The notes beneath the pieces are model-generated. The model did not search any database. It had not been told where the DNA came from and was given only the letters and a program-made list of their open reading frames with translations. A stretch of DNA of 64,000 nt from contig JAUJPC010000003.1 of NCBI GenBank assembly GCA_030447305.1, forward strand, positions 62,001 to 126,000, read 5' to 3'. Positions within the stretch are counted from its first letter, which is position 1. Each line of letters starts with the position of its first letter. The translations under genes and the position numbers were made by a program. This document shows positions 32,738-42,255 of this stretch, in pieces. This DNA is from Actinomycetota bacterium (lineage in GTDB: Bacteria; Actinomycetota; CADDZG01; JAHWKV01).

Positions 32738-33148
32738 TTAGGACCCGTCCGTGAGAAAGGCCAGAAGCACCTCCCGGTGGGGGTTGTCCACGTTTGGGTC
32801 GACCAACACGATGCTTTGCCAGGTTCCGAGCGAGACCTTGCCCGACAGCACCGGGAGCGTCAGCGTTGGTGTGATGAAGGCCGGCAGCACGTGGTCGGCC
32901 CCGTGCCCCGGGGACCCGTGCGAGTGAACGTAACGCTGGTCTCTCGGCAGCAGGGCGTCGAGCCGGTTCCACAGGTCCGACTCACTGCCCGATCCCAGCT
33001 CCATCAGTACGAGCCCGGCGGTGGCGTGCGGTATCGAGATATTTAGCAGCCCGTCACCTTCTCCCTTCAGAAAGTGGCGGACCTGTGGAGTGAGGTCGAC
33101 AATCGCACGGCTGCGGCCGGTTTCGACGGATAGCCGGGACGTCTTCAT
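32738..33148 (-). CDS. YjbQ/UPF0047 family protein
   Basis: This encodes 136 residues matching the YjbQ family: HATAGLVLMELGSG (about 44-57), HSHGSPGHGADHVLPA (about 78-94) and GTWQSIVLVD. The His and Glu residues form a metal site. Family members have been reported to make thiamine phosphate as a side activity, but the true role is not known. It is co-transcribed with the inositol phosphatase gene. Confidence 0.9.
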   Translation of the reverse strand: MKTSRLSVETGRSRAIVDLTPQVRHFLKGEGDGLLNISIPHATAGLVLMELGSGSESDLWNRLDALLPRDQRYVHSHGSPGHGADHVLPAFITPTLTLPVLSGKVSLGTWQSIVLVDPNVDNPHREVLLAFLTDGS

Positions 33149-33182
33149 GGCCGCCAGTCTAAAGGGCGCTTTGAGTAGGCGT

Positions 33183-34352
33183 TCAGCCGGTGGACTCTTC
33201 GAGCAGGTCCCGGACTGCCTGGCGGCGAATTTTGCCCGAGGACGTTCGGGGGATCGCGTCCACGATCAGAATCCGTTTCGGGGCTTTGAAGCCGGCGATG
33301 TGCAAGGAAACGAACGACTTGAGATCCTTGAGGCTAGGAATGGCTCCGCCGGCGGGCACCACCAGGGCCGCCACTGCCTGTCCCCATCGATAATCCGAGA
33401 TCCCGGCCACCGCGGCGTCGGCAACCTGAGGGTGGGTCTGGAGGAGGTTCTCGACCTCGGTTACCGAGACCAGCTCTCCGCCGGTGAGGATCAGGTCATC
33501 CGTGCGGCCTAACACCTCGAGGATGCCGTCGGGGCCGATACGGCCGCGGTCGGCGGTGTGCAGCCAGCCATCCCGCAGCACTTCCGCCGTGAGGTCGGGC
33601 CGCAGGCGGTACCGGTTCATCAGCGTGGCCCCACGAATCAGAATCTGGCCATCCACCACCTTCATCTCCACCCCGTCGAGGGACCGCCCGTCGAAGTTAC
33701 AGCCGCCGCAGGTCTCGGTCATGCCGTAGGTCTGCACCAGGTGCACCCCCGCCGCGCGCGCCCGCTCCGCTTGGGCGTCCTGCAGGCTCGCGCCGCCCAC
33801 CAGCACGGCTGAGTAACGCGACAGGTCGGCACCGGCGTCCAGCAGGCGTACCAGCGTCGTCGGCACGAGCGAGATCAGGGTGGTTCCGGCCTCCCCCGCA
33901 ACCGCCGAGACGTCGAAGCGGTCGTGGATGACCGGAGTCGTCCCGGCCAGCCGGGAGCGGATCAGGATTCCGAGCCCCCCGATATGGGAGATCGGCAGGC
34001 AGCACAGCCAGCGTTCCCCCGGCTGGGTGCCCAGCCGATCGGCATAGGCCCGCGCCGAAGCGGTCAGGGCGCTGTGGGACAGTTCCACGCCCTTCGGCGT
34101 CCCCGACGCGCCCGAGGTGGTAAGGACCACAGCCACGTCTTCGTCCATCGCCACGCCATCCGGGAGCTCGGTGACGCCGGTCTTGTCCTCTATCGAGTGC
34201 GGTCGAAGCTGTTCGAGCAGCTCCCTGACCTCCGCCGCCGGCAATAGGGGGTTGATTGGGAGGGCCGCCATGCCCTGATCCCAGATTTCAGCCAGCCGGC
34301 CGGCCAGAAGGCGGTTTGGGTACCGTAGGGCAAGAAGTCGGGTTTCGCTCAT
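33183..34352 (-). CDS. menE: o-Succinylbenzoate-CoA ligase
   Basis: This encodes 389 residues of the acyl-adenylate superfamily: VVLTTSGASGTPKGVELSH (P-loop), QTYGMTETCGG, and a C-terminal SGKIRRQAV with the catalytic Lys. It is short, as MenE enzymes are. It activates o-succinylbenzoate with CoA for ring closure by MenB, whose gene diverges just upstream. Confidence 0.93.
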   Translation of the reverse strand: MSETRLLALRYPNRLLAGRLAEIWDQGMAALPINPLLPAAEVRELLEQLRPHSIEDKTGVTELPDGVAMDEDVAVVLTTSGASGTPKGVELSHSALTASARAYADRLGTQPGERWLCCLPISHIGGLGILIRSRLAGTTPVIHDRFDVSAVAGEAGTTLISLVPTTLVRLLDAGADLSRYSAVLVGGASLQDAQAERARAAGVHLVQTYGMTETCGGCNFDGRSLDGVEMKVVDGQILIRGATLMNRYRLRPDLTAEVLRDGWLHTADRGRIGPDGILEVLGRTDDLILTGGELVSVTEVENLLQTHPQVADAAVAGISDYRWGQAVAALVVPAGGAIPSLKDLKSFVSLHIAGFKAPKRILIVDAIPRTSSGKIRRQAVRDLLEESTG

Positions 34353-34438
34353 TGGGGCTCCTGTAGCAACTCACGATAAAGTGGCTACTCTGATACGTTA
34401 CTCTAACCATTCGAGCTATCACTCAGGAGATGGTGCGC

Positions 34439-35308
34439 ATGAGCTCAGATGCTGGAGACGCTACGGGGGAGTTGAAAGGCGCACCTGCAGAAGTCTTCGC
34501 CTGGGAGCTGTCCGGCGACTTCGAGGACATCATCTACCAGACATTCGAGGGCATCTCCAAGATCACAATCAACCGCCCGGAGGTGCGGAATGCCTTTCGT
34601 CCCAAGACTCTTTTCGAGCTGTCTCGCGCGTTCGACATGGCCCGGGACGATCCGCAGATCGGGGTGGTCGTGCTCACCGGCGCCGGTCCGCTGGCGTTCT
34701 GCTCCGGCGGCGACCAGAGAATCCGGGGAGGCGACGGCTACAAGGATGACTACGGAATCGGCCGGCTGAACGTACTGGACCTGCAGGTCCAGATCCGGCG
34801 GCTGCCCAAGCCGGTGATCGCCATGGTTGCCGGCTACGCGATCGGAGGCGGTCACGTCCTGCATGTCGTCTGTGACCTGACCATCGCCGCCGATAACGCC
34901 CGCTTCGGCCAAACCGGGCCCCGGGTGGGTTCCTTCGACGGTGGATACGGCGCGGGCCTGCTGGCCCGCATGGTGGGACAGAAGAAGGCCCGCGAGATCT
35001 GGTACCTCTGCGAGCAGTACGACGCACAGGAGGCCCTGCAGATGGGGTTGGTGAACAAGGTTGTCCCGCTGGACGACCTCGAGAGAACCACAGTGGAGTG
35101 GTGCCGCAAGATCCTGGCCAAGAGTCCACTGGCCCTGCGTCTGCTCAAGGCTTCGTTCAACGCCGACACCGACGGCCTCGCCGGCGTGCAGCAGCTGGCG
35201 GGTGACGCCACCCTCCTCTACTACATGAGCGAGGAGGCTCAGGAAGGGCGCGATGCCTATCTACAGAAGCGCGCCCCCCGGTTCGACAAGTTTCCCCGCC
35301 GGCCCTAG
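34439..35308 (+). CDS. menB: 1,4-Dihydroxy-2-naphthoyl-CoA synthase
   Basis: This encodes about 289 residues of the crotonase fold. [17 protein letters not shown] (oxyanion loop), GYAIGGGHV and the Asp/Tyr-rich GRLNVLDLQ region match MenB. It closes the second ring of the naphthoquinone. ATG 34439 is chosen because AGGAG lies nine bases before it. The ATG at 34430 directly abuts the AGGAG. menA, menC and menD follow in the same direction. Confidence 0.95.
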   Translation: MSSDAGDATGELKGAPAEVFAWELSGDFEDIIYQTFEGISKITINRPEVRNAFRPKTLFELSRAFDMARDDPQIGVVVLTGAGPLAFCSGGDQRIRGGDGYKDDYGIGRLNVLDLQVQIRRLPKPVIAMVAGYAIGGGHVLHVVCDLTIAADNARFGQTGPRVGSFDGGYGAGLLARMVGQKKAREIWYLCEQYDAQEALQMGLVNKVVPLDDLERTTVEWCRKILAKSPLALRLLKASFNADTDGLAGVQQLAGDATLLYYMSEEAQEGRDAYLQKRAPRFDKFPRRP

Positions 35309-35325
35309 CGCTCAGGATTGCTCCT

Positions 35326-36189
35326 GTGGCCGAGATGAGGTACTGGGTGGAGGCGGCTCGGCCCCGGACCCTGGTCGCGGGGGTCGTTCCGGTGCTGGTG
35401 GGGACCGCCGCAGCAGGAAGGTTCTCCCCATCTCGCTTTGCCGGGGCGCTAGTGGTGGCGATCTTTATGCAGGTCGGGGTGAACCTTGCCAACGACTACT
35501 TCGATGCGGCCAAGGGCGTCGACACCGCCGCGAGGCTGGGGCCCCGCCGCCTTACCTCCGCCGGTCTCATCCCGCCTCATGCCATGCGAAACGCCATGAT
35601 GGCCGCCTTTGCGGTGGCGCTGCTCGCCGGCCTCGGCCTTTCGGCCACCGCGGGCTGGGAGCTCGCGGTCGTCGGAGCGGTGAGCCTGGTTGCCGCGCTG
35701 GGATACAGCGGCGGGCCGTTTCCCTACGGGGCGCGGGGCCTGGGGGAGGTGTTCGTCTTCATCTTCTTCGGTGTGGTCGCGACCGTGGGATCGGCGTACG
35801 TCCAGATCGAACGTATCTCCGGACTGGCAGTGTGGGCGTCCGTGCCGGTCGGCTTTCTCGCTGCGGCGATCCTGGTGGCGAACAACTTGCGGGATATCCC
35901 CACCGACTCCCTTACCGGCAAGAGAACTCTGGCCGTCATCCTGGGAGATTCCCGGACCCGGACGACGTTCAAGGTCCTGATCGCCGGGTCCTACGTATCC
36001 CTGATAGTGGTCGTCGTTTTGGGAGGCGGATGGTACGCGTTGCTGCCCATCCTGTCGGTTCCCCTGGCGATCCCGGTGGTACGCAACGTTACGACCGACA
36101 GTGGCCGCGCCCTCATCGGGGTCCTGGTGGGGACCGCGAAGCTGCAGCTGGCGTTCGGCGTGCTGCTCGCAACGGGCTTGTGGATGTGA
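35326..36189 (+). CDS. menA: 1,4-Dihydroxy-2-naphthoate polyprenyltransferase
   Basis: This encodes 287 residues of an integral membrane UbiA-type prenyltransferase. The two Asp-rich motifs are NDYFDAAKG (about 57-65) and NNLRDIPTD (about 187-195). Some nine transmembrane helices follow. It attaches the isoprenoid tail to dihydroxynaphthoate. The start is GTG; the last four bases overlap menC. Confidence 0.94.
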   Translation: MAEMRYWVEAARPRTLVAGVVPVLVGTAAAGRFSPSRFAGALVVAIFMQVGVNLANDYFDAAKGVDTAARLGPRRLTSAGLIPPHAMRNAMMAAFAVALLAGLGLSATAGWELAVVGAVSLVAALGYSGGPFPYGARGLGEVFVFIFFGVVATVGSAYVQIERISGLAVWASVPVGFLAAAILVANNLRDIPTDSLTGKRTLAVILGDSRTRTTFKVLIAGSYVSLIVVVVLGGGWYALLPILSVPLAIPVVRNVTTDSGRALIGVLVGTAKLQLAFGVLLATGLWM

Positions 36190-37142
36190 GCGGCTGTTGT
36201 TTCGGTGAGGCCGGCAAGCGGTTCCAGCCGGTCTGGCGGTACTTCGATATTCCGCTGAAGGTGCCGTTTCGCGGCCAGATCCGCCGGAGAGGTGCCGTGG
36301 TGAAAGGCCCGTACGGCTGGGGCGAGAGCTCTCCGTTCCCCGGCTACCTCGGGGGATCCAAGCACAGCAGCGAGCAGGCAGCGGTTACATCGGCCTTTGA
36401 GGCGTGGCCCGAGCCGGTGCGCCAATGGATCCCGGTTTCCGTCACCGTGCCGGCCGTCGGTCCCGAGGACGCAGCCGATCTCGTCCGCCGGTCAGGGTGT
36501 GGGGCTGCGAAGGTCAAGGTGGCTGAAGGCGACGACGAGGCCAGGGTCCAAGCGGTCCGGGAAGCCCTGGGCCCGCAGGGAAGGCTGACTGTCGATGCCA
36601 ACGGGGCGTGGGAGGTCGAGGAAGCCGTTCGGTGGATTCGCCGGCTGGCCCGCTACTCGGTGGACCTGGTGGAGCAGCCGGTGCCAGGCTATCTCGACCT
36701 CGCCGAGGTTCGAAAAGCGGTCGACGTTCCGGTGGCCGCAGATGAGCTGGCCTCCTCCGAGGAAGCGGTCGAGCGGATCACCAGGGTGGCGGCGGCCGAC
36801 GTGCTCGTCATCAAGGTCCAGTCGCTCGGAGGGGTTCGAAGCGCAATGCGGGCGGTCGAGCGGGCGGGCCTCCCGGTCGTCGTGTCCAGCCTGCTCGAGA
36901 CGTCGGTAGGAGTGTCGGCCGGCATCGCCCTGGCGGCGGCGCTACCCGAGCTTGCGTATCCATGCGGCCTCGGGACGGTACCGCTGCTGGATGGGGACCT
37001 GGTTCCCGACCCGCTGGTCCCCGTCGGGGGAAGGATCGCCGTGCGGCGGCCCGATGTGGACCCGGCACTTCTGGAGCGATTTGCCGGCTCCAGTCCCGAG
37101 CACGACGGGAGCACCCCACGGACGGGGACGATCGAGTCGTGA
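36186..37142 (+). CDS. menC: o-Succinylbenzoate synthase
   Basis: This encodes 318 residues of the enolase superfamily. Lysine base KVKV (about residue 105), the three metal carboxylates in VDANGAW, LVEQP and ADELASS, and the second Lys in LVIKVQSLGG match MenC. It dehydrates the MenD/MenH product to o-succinylbenzoate. The GTG start overlaps the menA stop. A longer in-frame extension through menA is not used. Confidence 0.92.
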   Translation: MSGCCFGEAGKRFQPVWRYFDIPLKVPFRGQIRRRGAVVKGPYGWGESSPFPGYLGGSKHSSEQAAVTSAFEAWPEPVRQWIPVSVTVPAVGPEDAADLVRRSGCGAAKVKVAEGDDEARVQAVREALGPQGRLTVDANGAWEVEEAVRWIRRLARYSVDLVEQPVPGYLDLAEVRKAVDVPVAADELASSEEAVERITRVAAADVLVIKVQSLGGVRSAMRAVERAGLPVVVSSLLETSVGVSAGIALAAALPELAYPCGLGTVPLLDGDLVPDPLVPVGGRIAVRRPDVDPALLERFAGSSPEHDGSTPRTGTIES

Positions 37143-37152
37143 GCCTGCCGTG

Positions 37153-38868
37153 ATGCAGGCGAAGAACTCCGGCCACGCGCTGGCCACCGTCCTGGTGGAC
37201 GAGCTCATTCGCAACGGGATGACCGCGGCATGCCTGGGTCCCGGGTCTCGTTCGACACCGCTGGCCCTGGCTTTTGAATCGCGGCCCGAGATCAGGCTCC
37301 ACGTATCCGTGGACGAGCGCTCCGCTGGGTTCTTAGCCCTCGGCCTGGCCAAGATGACCGGGATTCCGGCGGCCGTTCTGACGACCTCGGGGACCGCGAC
37401 GGCAAACCTGTATCCGGCCGTGATCGAGGCATCCCATGCCCACGTGCCGATGATCGTGTTGACCGCCGACCGGCCGCCGGAGCTCAGAGACACCGGTGCC
37501 GGGCAGACCATCGACCAGATCAAGATGTACGGTGACGCAGTCCGCTGGTTCGTCGAGGTGGGAGTCGCCGAGGCTCGATCCGAGTCGGTGAGCTACTGGA
37601 GGTCGATCGCGTGCCGGGCATTTGCCGCCTGCCGGTGGCCCTCTCCCGGGCCGGTTCACCTCAACCTGGCGTTCCGCAACCCTCTGATTCCGGTGGCGGA
37701 CGAAGCCGGATTTGCTCATTCCCTCGACGGCCGGCCCGGCGGGGCACCCTGGACGCGGGAGTCCCACTCCGCACTGCAGGCGTCCGAGGAGGACTTCGAG
37801 CGGCTGAAGATTGAGATCGAAGGCACGGAGCGGGGCCTGCTCGCGGTGGGGACCGGCCTTCACAACGCCGGGGCGATTCTGAAGACGGCCCGGAGGGCCG
37901 CCTGGCCGGTGTCGGCGGAGGCGACCTCCAACGTCCGGACCGGCCCCCCGGCGATATCCACCTTTGAAGCCCTGCTTAGACAACCTGAGTTTGCTGCCGG
38001 CCACCGGCCGGATCTGGTCGTCAGGCTCGGAAACCTCGGAACGTCACCCAGCCTCGCCGCCCTCCTGGACGCCTCGGTGCGGCAGATCTCCGTCGATCCC
38101 AGCGCCTGGCTCGACCCCGCCCGGACGCTGTCGTGGATGGTTCGGGCTGATCCCAATCAGCTCTTCGGACGGCTGGCCGTCGAACTCGGGACCAGATTCG
38201 ATTCCGGGTGGCTGAGCAGCTGGACCGAGGCCGACGCCCGAGCCAGGCACACTATCGACGCCGTGCTGGATGACCACGGCGTATCGGAGCCGCGTATCGC
38301 CCGGGATCTCGCCTGTTGCCTTCCGAACGGATCGGTTCTATACGTCGGCTCCAGCATGCCGATCCGGGACCTCGACTGGTTCATGCCACCACGACCTGGG
38401 ATTGAGATCCTTGCAAATCGGGGGGCCAACGGAATAGACGGCTTCGTCTCCTCCGTCCTGGGAGCTGCCCTCGCCCAGGCTGGACCAGTCGTTGGGCTGT
38501 GCGGCGACCTTACGTTCCTGCACGATCAGAACGGATTGCTGCTGGCATCGCAGGACCCCGTTGACGCTGTGTTCGTGGTGGTCAACAACAATGGCGGCGG
38601 GATCTTCTCCTTCCTACCTCAGGCCGGCCAGCCCGCATTCGAGAGATTGTTCGGGACCCCCCACGATCTAGACCTTTCCCGTCTGGCCGCGACCTACAAG
38701 TGCGGCTACGAGCTCATTCATGACCCTATCGAGCTGGGGGCGGCAGTGCAGCGGGCGTTGGGACTGGGAGGAGTGCAAATCATTGAAGCAGGAACCGACC
38801 GGGACCTGAATGTGTCCTTTCACCGACTCGTGTGGGAGTCGGTCGGCAGGGCACTGGGGCGGGATTGA
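37153..38868 (+). CDS. menD: SEPHCHC synthase MenD
   Basis: This encodes 571 residues. The thiamine-diphosphate enzyme has the pyrimidine-domain segment GPGSRSTPLAL and catalytic Glu region, a central domain, and the cofactor motif GDLTFLHD followed by NNNGGGIF at about 460-485. It adds 2-oxoglutarate to isochorismate. The ATG at 37153 is one codon after a GTG at 37150 and lacks a strong ribosome binding site. It follows menC by ten bases. Confidence 0.94.
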   Translation: MQAKNSGHALATVLVDELIRNGMTAACLGPGSRSTPLALAFESRPEIRLHVSVDERSAGFLALGLAKMTGIPAAVLTTSGTATANLYPAVIEASHAHVPMIVLTADRPPELRDTGAGQTIDQIKMYGDAVRWFVEVGVAEARSESVSYWRSIACRAFAACRWPSPGPVHLNLAFRNPLIPVADEAGFAHSLDGRPGGAPWTRESHSALQASEEDFERLKIEIEGTERGLLAVGTGLHNAGAILKTARRAAWPVSAEATSNVRTGPPAISTFEALLRQPEFAAGHRPDLVVRLGNLGTSPSLAALLDASVRQISVDPSAWLDPARTLSWMVRADPNQLFGRLAVELGTRFDSGWLSSWTEADARARHTIDAVLDDHGVSEPRIARDLACCLPNGSVLYVGSSMPIRDLDWFMPPRPGIEILANRGANGIDGFVSSVLGAALAQAGPVVGLCGDLTFLHDQNGLLLASQDPVDAVFVVVNNNGGGIFSFLPQAGQPAFERLFGTPHDLDLSRLAATYKCGYELIHDPIELGAAVQRALGLGGVQIIEAGTDRDLNVSFHRLVWESVGRALGRD

Positions 38869-38927
38869 TGCTGCGACCGGGCTCCGAACGCCGGCGCACA
38901 GGGAACGTCGAGTAAGCGCTTGAGGGC

Positions 38928-39338
38928 TCAGGGGGTTGCGTTGTTCGCCGGCACGGAGATGCGGAAGAACGTGCCCTCCGGCGTATCGAGAAACTCGGCA
39001 TCGGGGAACAACGCGGCGATGAGCTCGGCGCTGAGCGCCAACATATGCTGGTTGGTTTCACCGCCGAAATCGGAGGCGGCTCTGCCTTCCAGCTCTCGCT
39101 TGCGATGCCCGTTTACCACGAACGTGAGCATCCCCCCACTCGGCGAGGCCACCAACCGCACCGGTTGCTGTGCGCTCCGGCCGGCATGCGATATTGCACT
39201 GCTACACGCCTCGGAGAGTGCAATCTTGAGATCTTCGATGTCGGCGGCATCGCATCCGAAATGGCGGGCGACTGCGGCGGAGAAGATCCGAGCGGTGCTG
39301 ACATGGTCGGCCTCAGCCGGGAACTCGATGCTAAACAC
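38928..39338 (-). CDS. RsbW-like anti-sigma protein with degenerate ATPase site
   Basis: This encodes 136 residues of the GHKL/HATPase_c fold as in RsbW and SpoIIAB. The N-box helix reads DLKIALSEACSSAI, where the conserved Asn that binds Mg2+ is a Ser, and the Gly-rich lid is not recognisable. It may bind a sigma factor or a STAS partner without phosphorylating it. A STAS gene follows upstream on the same strand (29 bases), and a second such ATPase and a sigma gene lie divergently. Confidence 0.78.
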   Translation of the reverse strand: MFSIEFPAEADHVSTARIFSAAVARHFGCDAADIEDLKIALSEACSSAISHAGRSAQQPVRLVASPSGGMLTFVVNGHRKRELEGRAASDFGGETNQHMLALSAELIAALFPDAEFLDTPEGTFFRISVPANNATP

Positions 39339-39367
39339 GGCTGACGTTGCGCTTCCTCATGCGGGGG

Positions 39368-39715
39368 TCACGCGGATGACGAGCGGGCCGCCGCCTTCTC
39401 GACCGAGTCGTAGATGTCGAAGACCTTGTCCAGGCCGGTGATCGCCAGCACTCGCTTTACCGATGCTGTAGGAGAGATCAACACCAATGATCCATCGTGC
39501 TCCTTGGTCCGCCTAAGCCCCGATATGAGCACGGCCAGGCCGCTCGAGTCCATGAACTCGACGCCACTAAGGTCCACGGCGATGTTGTAGTTGGCCTGCT
39601 GCACCTGTTGGATGAGGTGCTGACGCAGCCCGGCTGCGTTCGACAGGTCCACCTCGCCATCCACCTTCACCACTACCCAGCCAGCCTGAGGAGAAGAGTC
39701 AATTGATAGTTGGAT
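39368..39715 (-). CDS. STAS-domain anti-anti-sigma factor, unusual start codon
   Basis: This encodes about 115 residues of an RsbV/SpoIIAA-type protein: VKVDGEVDLSNAAGLRQHL and VEFMDSSGLAVLISG, the latter with the phosphorylatable Ser. There is no ATG, GTG or TTG at the family N-terminus. The frame matches from ATC at 39715, which has AGGGGG five bases upstream. The next GTG lies inside the first strand, about 13 codons in. It sits in a partner-switch module controlling the sigma factor at 40177. Confidence 0.8.
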   Translation of the reverse strand: MQLSIDSSPQAGWVVVKVDGEVDLSNAAGLRQHLIQQVQQANYNIAVDLSGVEFMDSSGLAVLISGLRRTKEHDGSLVLISPTASVKRVLAITGLDKVFDIYDSVEKAAARSSSA

Positions 39716-39799
39716 AGCTGCCCCCTGGGTCTTGTTCTGCCTGGGATGAACCCCCCCGCTAGTATATGTCCACACCTTACAAGACAGTTTGGAGACCCA

Positions 39800-40177
39800 T
39801 TGCGCGGCGACATCAGCGTGTCCTTGCCTGCGAAGGCAGAGTTTCTGCACATCCTGCGCTCGGTTGTGGCGAGCGCTGCCGCCACCATGGATTTCTCCAT
39901 TGACGCCATCGACGACCTCAGACTGGTGGTCGACGAAGCCTGCGGCCAGGTTCTGGGGCTGTCCAGCGGGGCTACGGCATTGACCGTGAACATAGGGTTT
40001 CTGGACCACTCCCTGGAGTTGACGGTTTCCACCGATGGCACGCCCGCCGAGGCGCCGGAGAGCGTTCAGGACAGCATGGCATGGACGATCCTGTCCGCGC
40101 TGTCGGACAGCCTGAAGCTCCAGGAAGGCGACGTGCCGGCCGTCCGGCTCATCAAGAGCAACCGGCGAGCGTCCTGA
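39800..40177 (+). CDS. Second RsbW-like anti-sigma protein
   Basis: This encodes 125 residues with the same fold as the gene at 38928. The N-box helix DDLRLVVDEACGQVLG has Gln in place of the Mg-binding Asn, and no Gly-rich lid is seen, so kinase activity is doubtful. The start is TTG at 39800 with GGAG five bases in front. It overlaps the sigma gene by one base (TGATG), which argues that it is that factor's dedicated antagonist. Confidence 0.8.
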   Translation: MRGDISVSLPAKAEFLHILRSVVASAAATMDFSIDAIDDLRLVVDEACGQVLGLSSGATALTVNIGFLDHSLELTVSTDGTPAEAPESVQDSMAWTILSALSDSLKLQEGDVPAVRLIKSNRRAS

Positions 40178-41010
40178 TGGCTTCTAAGCCGGAGAAGATT
40201 GAGTCCGCCCCGGAGACCGTCGTTGAGGATACGGCCATTGCGCCGTCCAGCACCGAGCGGGCCGACGAGCTGTTCGCGCGTCTGCCGAACTCCGCTGCCC
40301 GCGACGAGCTGGTGCTGCTCTTCCGGCCCCTGGCCCGCTACCTTGCCCGCCGGTTCGCGGGACGCGGAGAGCCGGTGGAGGACCTTGAGCAGGTGGCGTC
40401 AATCGCCCTGATCAAGGCGGTAGACCGCTTTGACCCCGCCCGGGAAGTGAAGTTCTCGACCTACGCAACGGTGACCATAGTCGGAGAGCTAAAGCGCCAC
40501 TTCCGGGACAAGGGCTGGGCTTTGAACGTTCCCCGCCGGGTTAAGGAGATCAGCCTGCACGTGGAACGGGCGGTATCCGAGCTGAACCAGATGCTGGGAC
40601 ACTCACCGACGGTGAAGGAGATCGCCGAGTACACCGGGTCCACCGAGGAAGAGGTGGTTGAGGGTATCGAGGCCATGCACGCGTACTCCACGACGCCCCT
40701 CGATGCCCCGACCGACGAGGACAAGGCGTCCCCGCTGAACCGGATCGGAGCCAACGACGACTCGCTCGAGGTGCTGGAGAGCTGGGTCAGCGTTAAGTCG
40801 GTACTGAAGACCCTGCCCGACCGGGACCGCAGAATCCTTCACCTGCGATTCTTCAAGGGCATGACGCAGACGCAGATCGCGGCAGAGCTCGGTATCTCCC
40901 AGATGCACGTGTCCCGGCTGTTGTCGGGCACCTTGCGTAAGGTCCGTGACCGTCTGGGGCCGCTGGAATCCCCCTCCTCGGACCTGGACGCCGATTTGCA
41001 GACGCCGTAG
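40177..41010 (+). CDS. SigB/SigF/SigG family RNA polymerase sigma factor
   Basis: This encodes 277 residues of a group 3 sigma factor. Region 2 (DLEQVASIALIKAVDRFDP and STYATVTIVGELKRHFRDKGW) binds the -10 element, region 3 (ERAVSELNQMLGHSP) follows, and region 4 has the helix-turn-helix TQTQIAAELGISQMHVSRLL. It is the stress or development type found in Bacillus SigB and mycobacterial SigF loci, controlled by the flanking anti-sigma and STAS proteins. Confidence 0.93.
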   Translation: MASKPEKIESAPETVVEDTAIAPSSTERADELFARLPNSAARDELVLLFRPLARYLARRFAGRGEPVEDLEQVASIALIKAVDRFDPAREVKFSTYATVTIVGELKRHFRDKGWALNVPRRVKEISLHVERAVSELNQMLGHSPTVKEIAEYTGSTEEEVVEGIEAMHAYSTTPLDAPTDEDKASPLNRIGANDDSLEVLESWVSVKSVLKTLPDRDRRILHLRFFKGMTQTQIAAELGISQMHVSRLLSGTLRKVRDRLGPLESPSSDLDADLQTP

Positions 41011-41025
41011 ACCGGCAAGGCGGCG

Positions 41026-42255
41026 TCAGCTCAGGCTGAGGGGCTCCAGAGCTGACAGCATCGCCTTCAGCTTCAGCCTTGTTTCCTCGAGCTCGCCTTC
41101 AGGGTCCGACTGAGCGACCACGCCGGCTCCGGCGAAGATCTCCGCGTGGTTCCCGGTTAGAAGGGCGCAGCGCAGGGCAAGCGCCCACTCGCCGTCTCCG
41201 TGCTGGTCCATCCAGCCCACCGGCCCCGCGTAGCGGCCCCGGTCAAACCCCTCCAGCTCGCGGATCAGCTGGATAGCCTGGTCCTGCGGGACCCCGCAGA
41301 CGGCCGCGGTCGGATGGAGTGCCCCGGCGAGAACCAGGGCACTGGGGGAGGCTTTCAGGCGGCCCTGCACTTTGGTGCTGAGGTGCTGAACGTTGGCCAG
41401 AAGCAGCAGGGAGGGCTCCGGCTCCTTCAGCAGCTCTGTGCACCACGGCGCCAGCTTTTCCAGGACGGTTTCGACCGCCAGAGCGTGCTCCGCCAGGTTC
41501 TTGGCCGACTCCTTCAGTTCCCGGCCCAGCCGTAGGTCCTCCGAGTCCGTGCCCCCTCTGGGGGCCGAGCCCGCAAGGGGGACCGAGTCGACCAAGTCGC
41601 CGAACCGGCGGACCAGCAGCTCCGGGGAGGCCCCCACCAGATTGTCGAAGCAGAAGGTGAAACAACCGGGAAACGTGCCGGCCAGCCGGCGGACGAGCAC
41701 GTTCTGGTCGACGGGTTCGGGGACCTGTACCTCGACTTTTCGCGCCAGCACAACCTTCGCGACCCGGCCGTCTTCGATCGAGCCCACCGCGCGCGCCACG
41801 GCATGCTTCCAGCTCTGCTCGTCCAGCCCCCGGTTCGACGGTTTCTGCGGGACTTGCGCCGGGCCGGCCTCCGGACCTGGGCTGTGCGTGTGCGCAAAGG
41901 CGACGGACGTCTTCCAGGCAATGCCATCTCCGTATCCGTAGACCGTCGAAGGGACTGTGAGGCGGGAACCGGGGGTGTCCTCATCGAACGTCCAGCTGCC
42001 GAAGACCACGGGACCGGATCCGGGCAGATCAACCTCGTCGGAGATCTTGGCCCCATCCAACAGCGCTGCCACCGCTTCGGCACCTCGCGTGAAGCGGTCG
42101 GGCCCGGTCCCAGGGTCGATGTGCAGGTACGGTGGCCGGCCGACCAGGCTGATAGCCTCAGTCAGCCAGGCGAGCCCTCCACGGCCGGGTATGTGGGAAA
42201 AGAGATCGGGGGGATCCTCCAGCTTGACCGTCGAGGCGCGTAATCCCGCGGTCAA
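41026..42255 (-). CDS. menF: Isochorismate synthase
   Basis: This encodes 409 residues of the chorismate-binding fold. VVLARKVEV, CFDNLVGASPELLV, PLAGSAPRG, ALHPTAAVCGVP and FAGAGVVAQSDP match MenF/EntC enzymes, including the His and Glu of the active site. It isomerises chorismate as the first committed step of menaquinone synthesis. The start is TTG, overlapping the menG stop by four bases. Confidence 0.93.
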   Translation of the reverse strand: MTAGLRASTVKLEDPPDLFSHIPGRGGLAWLTEAISLVGRPPYLHIDPGTGPDRFTRGAEAVAALLDGAKISDEVDLPGSGPVVFGSWTFDEDTPGSRLTVPSTVYGYGDGIAWKTSVAFAHTHSPGPEAGPAQVPQKPSNRGLDEQSWKHAVARAVGSIEDGRVAKVVLARKVEVQVPEPVDQNVLVRRLAGTFPGCFTFCFDNLVGASPELLVRRFGDLVDSVPLAGSAPRGGTDSEDLRLGRELKESAKNLAEHALAVETVLEKLAPWCTELLKEPEPSLLLLANVQHLSTKVQGRLKASPSALVLAGALHPTAAVCGVPQDQAIQLIRELEGFDRGRYAGPVGWMDQHGDGEWALALRCALLTGNHAEIFAGAGVVAQSDPEGELEETRLKLKAMLSALEPLSLS

